Shown: piece by piece, positions 1-6,225 of the stretch | Numbering within the stretch: position 1 is the stretch's first letter | Layout: every line of letters begins with the position of its first letter | DNA from: Synechococcus sp. PL34863bin_39 | Lineage (GTDB): Bacteria; Cyanobacteriota; Cyanobacteriia; PCC-6307; Cyanobiaceae | Length of the DNA: 12,874 nucleotides | Direction: 5' to 3' | NCBI GenBank assembly: GCA_011523155.1 | Contig: WTHL01000207.1 | Location: forward strand, 1-12,874 | Translations under genes and position numbers: made by a program | The notes under the pieces: generated by a model | Database searches by the model: none | What the model was told of the DNA's origin: nothing | The model's input: only the letters and a program-made list of their open reading frames with translations

Positions 1-888
1 GACTTCGACTTTGACGAGGATGCCTTTCTCGCCGCTCTCGATGAAAACGAGCCGGTCGGCACCACCGGGGACGTGGTGACCGGCACCGTGATCGGAATGG
101 AGAGCGACGGCGTCTATGTCGACATCGGGGGCAAGGCCCCTGGTTTCATGCCGAAGAGTGAATGCGGCCTTGGTGTGATCACCAATCTCAAGGAGCGTTT
201 CCCCAAGGGTCTTCAGATCGAAGTGCTGGTGACGCGTGAGCAGAACGCCGATGGCATGGTCACGATCAGCTGCCGGGCCCTGGCATTGCGCCAGAGCTGG
301 GACAAGGTCAAGCAGCTTGAGAAGGAAGGAAAGGTTGTTCAGGTGAAGGTGACCGGATTCAACCGCGGTGGCGTCACCTGTGATCTCGAGGGTTTACGCG
401 GCTTCATCCCCCGCTCCCAGCTCCAGGACGGCGAGAACCATGAAGCGCTGGTCGGCAAGACCCTGGGCGTCGCCTTTCTGGAGGTCAACCCGGAGACCCG
501 CAAACTGGTTCTCTCCGAGAAACGTGCTGCAACAGCTGCCAGGTTCTCCGAACTGGAAGTGGGACAGCTGGTGGAGGGCACGGTGGTTGCCGTGAAGCCC
601 TACGGATTCTTCGTTGACCTCGGAGGCATCAGCGGTCTGCTGCATCAATCGGTGATCACCGGCGGCAGCATGCGCTCCCTGCGTGAGGTCTTCGATCAGG
701 GCGATGTCGTGAAGGCGCTGATCACAGAGCTGGATCCCGGTCGCGGGCGCATCGCCCTCAACACGGCCATGCTCGAGGGTCAACCCGGTGAACTTCTCAT
801 CGAAAAAGACAAAGTGATGGCCGAAGCCGTCGATCGGGCCAATCGTGCTCGTAACGTCCTGAGGCAGCAGGAACAGCAAGCCGGATGA
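1..888 (+). CDS. rps1b: S1-domain RNA-binding protein, ribosomal protein S1 homologue (Rps1b/Nbp1 type), 5' partial
   Basis: The frame is open from base 1, so the start lies upstream; 295 residues are visible. The visible N-terminus is acidic (DFDFDEDAFLAAL), resembling the lead-in of cyanobacterial S1 proteins. Three S1 (OB-fold) RNA-binding repeats follow at about residues 21-94, 109-174 and 186-256. Each has the S1 pattern of G-x-V and a GxxVD-type strand, clearest in the third (VKPYGFFVDLGG). A basic, Gln-rich tail ends the protein. S1 proteins bind mRNA and bring it to the 30S subunit; cyanobacteria carry more than one paralogue, and this three-repeat form is often labelled Rps1b or Nbp1 in marine Synechococcus. 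The stop overlaps the next start (ATGA), suggesting coupling to the Tab2-family gene. The S1 family is certain; the paralogue name is from memory. Confidence 0.9.
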   Translation, partial: DFDFDEDAFLAALDENEPVGTTGDVVTGTVIGMESDGVYVDIGGKAPGFMPKSECGLGVITNLKERFPKGLQIEVLVTREQNADGMVTISCRALALRQSWDKVKQLEKEGKVVQVKVTGFNRGGVTCDLEGLRGFIPRSQLQDGENHEALVGKTLGVAFLEVNPETRKLVLSEKRAATAARFSELEVGQLVEGTVVAVKPYGFFVDLGGISGLLHQSVITGGSMRSLREVFDQGDVVKALITELDPGRGRIALNTAMLEGQPGELLIEKDKVMAEAVDRANRARNVLRQQEQQAG

Positions 889-1784
889 TCGCGGCAGATC
901 AGCCCTCCATCACATCAGTCGATCGTCGGGCGGACTGGGAACTCGATTTCTATTCGAGGCCCATCATGGAACCCGACGGCAAGAAACGCTGGGAGTTGCT
1001 GGTCAGCGGCACTCCCCCGCTGAGCGGAGAGCAACCATTCCGCTATGCAAGGCGCTGTCCGGCCGGAGACGTGAACTCCACCTGGCTGGCGGAGGCCCTG
1101 CGCGATGCCCTCAGGCAAGCGGAATCCGAGGGATGGCAACCACCGAGGCGACTGCGTTCCTGGCGCAGCGCCATGCGCACGATGGTGCAGCGAGCGGCGA
1201 CCGCTCTCGATCTGGAGATGGTGCCCAGCCGCAGAACCTACGCGCTGATCGATTGGATGGCGGAGCGGGATCGCGAGGTGTATCCCCAGGAGGAGGGCTA
1301 CATGGCCGGACCCCTGGCTCCACCCCCGGTCCCGATCAGCACCCCGGCAATCCCTCTCCCTGAAGCGGTTCGCGGCGATGCCTGGAGCTGGGCGACGCTT
1401 CCTCTCGCAACGCTTGCAGAGGCTGCGGAGTGGCCGATGGGGTTCAACGACCTCCTGCCGATCCCTTCAGGCCTGGACCCCTCACTGCCGATCCCAGGGT
1501 TGCGCCTGTTCAGCAGTTCACGGGCCCTGGCCCTGGCCGGATGGCTCGGCGGCCTGGAGCCGGTGCGACTCCGCGTCCACCAAAAGCAACTGATTCTTGA
1601 TGCTGGGCAGGACGACAGCTGGTTGGTGACCGACCTCGATGAGGCTGGCGCCCACGCAGCCCTGGAGGCGCTTGATGCCACGCGGACCGCAGGTGCTGGA
1701 CTGCAGTTCATCGCCGTCCAGACGACTCCTGACAATCCCAGGTTTGAGGGGTTCTGGATGCTGAGGGACCAGCCCGAACCATGA
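885..1784 (+). CDS. Tab2/Atab2 family (DUF1092) RNA-binding protein
   Basis: This 299-residue protein has the hallmarks of the Tab2/DUF1092 family: an N-terminal WELDFYSRPI block followed by KKRWELLV (about residues 18-44), a central RRTYALIDWMAERDREVYP block (about 116-135), a WPMGFNDLLPIP segment, and a C-terminal GLQFIAVQ...FEGFWMLRD block (about 272-295). In Chlamydomonas (Tab2) and Arabidopsis (Atab2) family members are A/U-rich RNA-binding proteins needed for translation of photosystem I psaB mRNA; in cyanobacteria the role is presumed related. The ATG overlaps the upstream S1-gene stop (ATGA), and its own stop overlaps the pgeF start in the same way. Sitting directly behind an S1 protein fits a role in translation initiation on selected mRNAs, but that is inference. 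Length is normal for the family. Confidence 0.88.
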   Translation: MIAADQPSITSVDRRADWELDFYSRPIMEPDGKKRWELLVSGTPPLSGEQPFRYARRCPAGDVNSTWLAEALRDALRQAESEGWQPPRRLRSWRSAMRTMVQRAATALDLEMVPSRRTYALIDWMAERDREVYPQEEGYMAGPLAPPPVPISTPAIPLPEAVRGDAWSWATLPLATLAEAAEWPMGFNDLLPIPSGLDPSLPIPGLRLFSSSRALALAGWLGGLEPVRLRVHQKQLILDAGQDDSWLVTDLDEAGAHAALEALDATRTAGAGLQFIAVQTTPDNPRFEGFWMLRDQPEP

Positions 1785-2623
1785 GCGAGCCCGGCATCCA
1801 TGCCGTCCCCTCAGCCAATGATCCCTTTGCTGGCCCCGACAGCCTGTTCAATCGTCTCGAGGGCTGGACCTGGATCGGTTGCTACGGGGGCTACTACCTG
1901 AGCAGTGACCTGCTTGCGGAGGCCGGGTTTGAGCAGGGGTTCTTCACACGCCGGTGGCAGGGGCGCGAGCCGGATGCGCTGACCACCTATCTCTCGGCTG
2001 GTGTCACTGTCCATCGTCCGAGACAGGTGCATGGCAGCACTGTTCTCAACGCCTCAAAGGCCGATCGTTCCCCCTGGCCTGATGCCGATGGGCTGGTGAG
2101 TGACCGGGGCAGCCAGAGTCTCTGGGTCTGTGGTGCTGACTGCACTCCCGTGCTGATCGCCGATCCCCTGTCTGGCCATGTCGCGGCCTGCCATGCCGGC
2201 TGGCGTGGCGTCGCAGGTCGGATTCTTCCGGAGGCGATCAGCCGTCTGGAGGAACGGGGCGGAGACAGGGGACAGCTGCTGGTGGCGCTTGGCCCAGCGG
2301 TCAGTGGTCCCAACTATCAGGTGGAGGAATCCGTCGCGGCCCAGGTGCGGAAATCGCTGACGGGCGACAGCCTCGTGGACGAGCCCACGGAGGTGTCGGC
2401 ACTGCTTGACCAGGTGGTTCAGCCCGATGAGGAAGCGGGACATTGCAGACTTGACATCCGCGCTGCCGCGGCCCTGCAACTGATGGCAGCCGGTGTTGAT
2501 CCGGCCCACATCAGTCGCTGTCCACTCTGCACCGTGGCAGAGCCGGATCTGTTTCATTCCTGGAGACGCGATCAGGTGAAGGCTGTCCAGTGGAGCGGGA
2601 TTGTCTCCCAGGCTCCCGACTGA
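1781..2623 (+). CDS. pgeF: Peptidoglycan editing factor PgeF (YfiH/laccase-domain, Cu/Zn-type oxidoreductase fold)
   Basis: The 280-residue protein shows the whole PgeF/YfiH signature: QVHGSTV (His84), DADGLVSD, GADCTPVLIADP (Cys121) and ACHAGWRG (His138). The His-Cys-His trio corresponds to the metal ligands of E. coli YfiH. Further blocks are ALGPAVSGPNYQVEE (about 169-183) and the C-terminal DIRAAA...CPLCT. In E. coli PgeF removes wrongly incorporated amino acids from the muropeptide stem; relatives including human LACC1 also have purine nucleoside phosphorylase/adenosine deaminase activity. No signal peptide is seen, so it is cytoplasmic. The start overlaps the Tab2-family stop (ATGA). 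The gene ends one base before the stop of the convergent oxidoreductase gene, so there is no room for a terminator between them. Family assignment is secure; which activity matters here is not known. Confidence 0.93.
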   Translation: MSEPGIHAVPSANDPFAGPDSLFNRLEGWTWIGCYGGYYLSSDLLAEAGFEQGFFTRRWQGREPDALTTYLSAGVTVHRPRQVHGSTVLNASKADRSPWPDADGLVSDRGSQSLWVCGADCTPVLIADPLSGHVAACHAGWRGVAGRILPEAISRLEERGGDRGQLLVALGPAVSGPNYQVEESVAAQVRKSLTGDSLVDEPTEVSALLDQVVQPDEEAGHCRLDIRAAAALQLMAAGVDPAHISRCPLCTVAEPDLFHSWRRDQVKAVQWSGIVSQAPD

Positions 2624-2624
2624 C

Positions 2625-4307
2625 TCACGACACGGGGTGGGTGACCTCAGCCATCAGGCGCAGGGCAACCGCTTCAGCAGCCCTGATCCCGTCGATCGCT
2701 GCGGAGAGAATGCCTCCGGCATAACCGGCACCCTCTCCGGCGGGGGTGAGGCCTGCGGTGTTGACCGATTCCAGATCGGAGGTGCGTGGCAGACGCAACG
2801 GTGATGACGTGCGTGTCTCCACGGCCGTGAGCAGGGCATCGGGATGGTTGTAGCCGGGCAGCCGCCGTGCGAACGCAGGCAGAGCCTCCTGCAGCGCCTC
2901 GATCATGGCGTCCGGGAGAGCCTGTCGCAGATCCGCCGCTCTGATACCAGGTTGGTAAGACCCCTGAATGGTCCCGAAGGCCTGGGTCGGACGGTCGGAA
3001 AGAAAGTCATCCAGTCGCTGGGCCGGCGCGCAGTAATCAGCACCTCCGAGAGCAAACGCCTTCTCCTCGAGGGCACGTTGCAAGGCGACACCAGCCAGTG
3101 GGTCACCGGGAAAGCGCTGATAGGGCTCAAGGTCTTCCTCCAGCACAGGCACCACAAGCCCACTGTTGGCATTGCGTTCATTGCGGGTGTGCTGACTCAT
3201 GCCATTGGTCACGACGCGTCCGGGCTCGCTGGTGGCGCCCACCACCAGGCCACCGGGGCACATGCAGAAGCTGTAGACGCAGCGCCCGTTTTCCGCATGG
3301 TGGACCAACTTGTACTCAGCGGCACCGAGTTGCGGATGGCCGGCCTGCGATCCCCAGCGAGCCTGATCAATCAGAGCCTGGGGATGCTCGATGCGGAAAC
3401 CGACAGCAAACGGCTTCGGCGTCATGGCCACGCCACAGCGTTCCAGCATGGCGAAGGTGTCGCGGGCCGAGTGCCCCGGCGCCAGAACCGCATGGCGACA
3501 GGAAATGTCAACCCCGTCCTCGAGACGAACCCCAACAAGCTGGCGGCGATCGCTCGGATCACCGGCTCCCGGCAGAGGCTCGAGAATCAGCTCATCCACC
3601 CGCGCTCCGAAGCGCACCTCACCGCCGAGCTGCTCGATACGCGATCGGAGGCCTCGCACCACCGTCGCCAGCTTGAAGGTGCCGATATGGGGACGATGCA
3701 CGGTGAGGATCTCGGGATTGGCACCGCTGGCCACGAGCTCCTCAAGAACCTTGCGCCCGTAGTGCTCAGGATCGCTCACCTGGCTGTAAAGCTTCCCATC
3801 CGAAAAGGTGCCGGCCCCTCCCTCCCCGAACTGGACGTTGGACTCAGGCTTGAGAGCACCTGTGCGACGCCAGAAACCGAATGTGTCCGACGTTCGCTGC
3901 TTGATGGGCTGGCCACGTTCCAGGAGCAGGGGACGAAACCCCATCTGCGCAAGAACAAGGGCGGCGAAGTAACCGCAGGGGCCGGCACCGATCACCACCG
4001 GGCGACCGGTTCCCGTTCGTCCGAAGTCCGGAGGAGCCGTCGCCACGGGGCGATAACGGGTATCCGGCGCCTGCCTGAGCCGCTTGTCAGCACGATGCTT
4101 GCGGAGAAGGGCGGATTCACCTTTCACCTCGACATCCAGGCTGTAGATGAGCTGAATCCGGTCACGCTTTCGCGCATCAATACTGCGCTTGATCAGACGA
4201 TGGCTGATCAGGCGCTCCGGAGGAATGCGCAATCGTTTCAGGATCGCCGCGTCAAGGTCGTCGGGACCATGATCGAGGTGCAACCGAACCTCGCTTAAAC
4301 GCAACAC
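2625..4307 (-). CDS. FAD-dependent oxidoreductase/dehydrogenase (COG2509-like)
   Basis: This 560-residue protein begins with a small domain (about residues 1-80; MLRLSEVRL...LKRLRIP...SIDARKRD) typical of the COG2509 FAD-dependent dehydrogenases. A Rossmann dinucleotide-binding motif follows (VVIGAGPCGYFAA, glycines 107-112, acidic Glu130 ending the second strand). Downstream family blocks include FGEGGAGTFSDGKLYSQ, VLAPGHSARDTF, KPFAVGFRIEHPQ, CMCPGGLVVGATSE and, near the C-terminus, LTPAGEGAGYAGGILSAA. The family is widespread in bacteria and plastids, but its physiological substrate is not established. The start is GTG, chosen because MLRLSEV is the usual N-terminus of such proteins. It is the last gene of the minus-strand run, 32 bases after the binding-protein-like gene, and ends one base from pgeF. 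There is no signal peptide or membrane helix, so it is probably cytoplasmic. Confidence 0.87.
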   Translation of the reverse strand: MLRLSEVRLHLDHGPDDLDAAILKRLRIPPERLISHRLIKRSIDARKRDRIQLIYSLDVEVKGESALLRKHRADKRLRQAPDTRYRPVATAPPDFGRTGTGRPVVIGAGPCGYFAALVLAQMGFRPLLLERGQPIKQRTSDTFGFWRRTGALKPESNVQFGEGGAGTFSDGKLYSQVSDPEHYGRKVLEELVASGANPEILTVHRPHIGTFKLATVVRGLRSRIEQLGGEVRFGARVDELILEPLPGAGDPSDRRQLVGVRLEDGVDISCRHAVLAPGHSARDTFAMLERCGVAMTPKPFAVGFRIEHPQALIDQARWGSQAGHPQLGAAEYKLVHHAENGRCVYSFCMCPGGLVVGATSEPGRVVTNGMSQHTRNERNANSGLVVPVLEEDLEPYQRFPGDPLAGVALQRALEEKAFALGGADYCAPAQRLDDFLSDRPTQAFGTIQGSYQPGIRAADLRQALPDAMIEALQEALPAFARRLPGYNHPDALLTAVETRTSSPLRLPRTSDLESVNTAGLTPAGEGAGYAGGILSAAIDGIRAAEAVALRLMAEVTHPVS

Positions 4308-4339
4308 CTCTGTCCACGTCCCGGAGCGCCTCCAAAACC

Positions 4340-5602
4340 TTACTCAGCCGCGACCAGGCTCACCTTGGCAGTCCCGGAGGGAGCCTGTCCTGGCCTCAGC
4401 GCAAAGTCGCTGGCAACACCCCTGAGCCGGGTGGCCTGGCCGGATCGCCGGAGGTCGATCGCCCCGCAGAGTTCCTGCGGCTCCGCGGAGGGATCCAACC
4501 AACCAAGCGGATCACGGCGACCATCACTGGCGAGGGGAAGAGGTCCGGCCATGGTCAGTGCCAGCACCCTTGCGGTTTCAAACCCTGCCGCAGCCATCAG
4601 CCCAGGCTCGGTCCCCCAGCGCCGCAGGAAGGCATCGGCAAAGCTCGACCAGGCAGGGCCTTGGGCTGGTTGTTCAAGCGCCAACTGCGTCCAATCCTGG
4701 GCGGGGAGGTGACGGGAGCGGTGGGCGCTGAGAAGCCAGATCCAAGCCAAACGTCGTCCAGCAACGTCCTGCTCCTGGCGCTGTCGCAACTGGCGGACGA
4801 GATCGCCATCAGGATCGGCCGCCACCACGAGGGCATCAGGGCCCAGCCAGGCGATGTCCTGATCAAGACGTGCGAGATGCTCAGGGGAGTCGCCCGTCAG
4901 CAGCTGGACTTTCTGCTCGGTGTAGGAGAGAACTTCACCACCTAGCTCCTCGAACAGAGTGACGAAATCAATCGCCCTGTCGGCGTCGATGGAAGGATCT
5001 CGCACCACGAACACCCTCGTCCAGCCACGGCTGATGGCGCCTTCCGCCAATGCTTGCCAGTCATCACGATGGGCTGGCAGCAGGGGCCATAGGCGCGACC
5101 GACTCTCCAGCCTCTGAAGGCGGTCCAGGGAAGAGCCCCGTTGATGACCGAGAATCAGTTGAGCATCACCGGCATCCGCGAGACGGCCATAGGTGTCGAG
5201 ATCAGCGGCATAGGGTGCCACCAGAAGCGGTGGGAGGATCGGGGTTCCGCTTGTTCCACGGGGAAACAACGAGGCTGGATCGGCATCGCCTGGCAGGGAG
5301 TGGAGATCAAGAGCGGGAGCGTCGGCACGGCAGGCCAGCACGGACTCTTCACCGAGCCTGAGCCCCTGAAGAAAAACCTGTTTCGCGCCCTGCAGACCGT
5401 CGGGCATCACAACCGCCACCGGGGACCGGGTCAGCCGGCTTGCTGCCATGGCCTGACACCCGAGGACACTGGCGATCACCACCGCAACGGTCTTGAGACG
5501 CAACGGAGCCGGTCGGTTCCAACGCAGACCCCGAAGACGTTGCATCAGTCCAGTTCGCTGACCACGGGAAGGATCGTCGGCAGACGGGAGCATCGGGACC
5601 AT
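4340..5602 (-). CDS. Periplasmic-binding-fold protein (type I, Leu/Ile/Val-binding or LppC-like), exported
   Basis: This is a 420-residue protein with an N-terminal export signal: a basic stretch (RLRGLRWNRPAPLRLK) then a hydrophobic core (about 38-53) ending VLGC at Cys49, which could be a lipobox, or AMA-A for ordinary signal peptidase. The mature part resembles type I periplasmic-binding proteins: RGWTRVFVVRD followed by FEELGGEVLSY, an alternation typical of the second lobe, and a late FLRRWGTEPGLMAAAGFETAR block like the end of branched-chain amino-acid binding proteins. No permease or ATPase genes are nearby, so a transport role is not supported; a cell-envelope role like LppC/LpoA is an alternative. 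Start choice is uncertain: ATG at 5602 lies 15 bases after the upstream TAG, and a later in-frame ATG at 5545 also keeps the signal peptide. Neither has a strong ribosome-binding site. Confidence 0.72.
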   Translation of the reverse strand: MVPMLPSADDPSRGQRTGLMQRLRGLRWNRPAPLRLKTVAVVIASVLGCQAMAASRLTRSPVAVVMPDGLQGAKQVFLQGLRLGEESVLACRADAPALDLHSLPGDADPASLFPRGTSGTPILPPLLVAPYAADLDTYGRLADAGDAQLILGHQRGSSLDRLQRLESRSRLWPLLPAHRDDWQALAEGAISRGWTRVFVVRDPSIDADRAIDFVTLFEELGGEVLSYTEQKVQLLTGDSPEHLARLDQDIAWLGPDALVVAADPDGDLVRQLRQRQEQDVAGRRLAWIWLLSAHRSRHLPAQDWTQLALEQPAQGPAWSSFADAFLRRWGTEPGLMAAAGFETARVLALTMAGPLPLASDGRRDPLGWLDPSAEPQELCGAIDLRRSGQATRLRGVASDFALRPGQAPSGTAKVSLVAAE

Positions 5603-5617
5603 CCCAGCTGCTTCACG

Positions 5618-5836
5618 CTAGGGAGAGTGGTTCTCGCCGTCTGGTTTTGTGACAGGGCCTGATCCAGGCAGGAGATAGGCCAGGCCTCCGGCCGCCATGA
5701 GAGCCACACCAAGGCCGATGGCCAGAGGGCGGTTGGGACCGGCCGCCTCCGTCCACAGCGCCGTGCTGAGAAACGCCGCCCCCAGAAGAAGGCAGGGCAC
5801 CATCACGACACCGGCAGCAACGCTGTTCCTCGCCAT
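5618..5836 (-). CDS. Small two-helix membrane protein, unknown function
   Basis: The 72-residue product has two hydrophobic segments, about residues 6-29 (AAGVVMVPCLLLGAAFLS) and 36-56 (PLAIGLGVALMAAGGLAYLL), separated by a short polar turn, and a polar Pro/Asp-rich tail. It is probably an inner-membrane or thylakoid hairpin. I do not recognise a family. It starts two bases after the stop of the nuclease-like gene and ends 15 bases before the binding-protein-like gene, so it is almost certainly co-transcribed with both. It ends in TAG, and the downstream gene is in the same reading frame with no other stop between them. An overlapping frame on the same strand (5613-5855) gives a low-complexity product and was not preferred. 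Reality of the gene is supported by its hydrophobic pattern and tight spacing. Confidence 0.68.
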   Translation of the reverse strand: MARNSVAAGVVMVPCLLLGAAFLSTALWTEAAGPNRPLAIGLGVALMAAGGLAYLLPGSGPVTKPDGENHSP

Positions 5837-5838
5837 GG

Positions 5839-6225
5839 TCAGGTGGTGGGGGCACAGCCAGGCCTGGCCAACCCGGCAGCGACCAGGGTCGTGGTCAGAT
5901 CCTGGTCCTGACCCAGGGGGGTGACGCGGGCCACGAGCGCGCCATCGACCGAACCTTCGGGCCTCAGGTTGACCCGCTGACGGCGAGGCAGGGCCTTCCT
6001 GAGAAAGTCAACGGCTGCGGTCTCATCATCAGGGGAGACATCCACACACGCGAGTTGAACGGTGTAATTCCTGTTGTGATCACCAATCTGAAGAATCGAG
6101 GAGGTGCGGACCTGAAGGACTTCAGCGGCCATGACGGGGAGGACTGCCATGGCCAGCGCCAGCACGAGCAGTCCACAGGACAAGACACCTCGGACGAGCA
6201 GGGTGGGGGATGGACGCCATCGCAT
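5839..6225 (-). CDS. Small exported protein with degenerate staphylococcal-nuclease-like domain
   Basis: The preferred start is the ATG at 6225, whose A is also the last base of the ilvB TGA (TGATG), giving 128 residues; the open frame extends further upstream but only antisense-like within ilvB. Residues 1-34 are a signal peptide: basic [12 protein letters not shown], hydrophobic core to about 31, cleavage likely after VMA. The mature part (VLQVRTSSILQIGD...YTVQLACVDVSPDDETA...GSVDGALVARVTPLG...LVAAGLARPGC) follows the order of strands in staphylococcal-nuclease (SNase/thermonuclease) domains. However, the active-site Arg expected in the VRLxGID-like strand is Gln (VQLACVD), and the Arg of the G-R-x-L-A motif is Ala (DGALVAR). 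It is therefore probably not an active nuclease. Cys60 and Cys124 could form a disulfide after export. The fold assignment is inference from motif order. Confidence 0.72.
   Translation of the reverse strand: MRWRPSPTLLVRGVLSCGLLVLALAMAVLPVMAAEVLQVRTSSILQIGDHNRNYTVQLACVDVSPDDETAAVDFLRKALPRRQRVNLRPEGSVDGALVARVTPLGQDQDLTTTLVAAGLARPGCAPTT

Noticed and set aside
2844..4298. Long open frame (484 codons) on the + strand, opposite the FAD oxidoreductase gene
   Set aside because: It is a mirror of a clear oxidoreductase gene in high-GC DNA; its translation is low in recognisable motifs and resembles no family.
5613..5855. Alternative 80-codon frame overlapping the small membrane protein gene
   Set aside because: Its product is Pro/His/Arg-rich low complexity, while the overlapping frame gives two clean hydrophobic helices and tight operon spacing.
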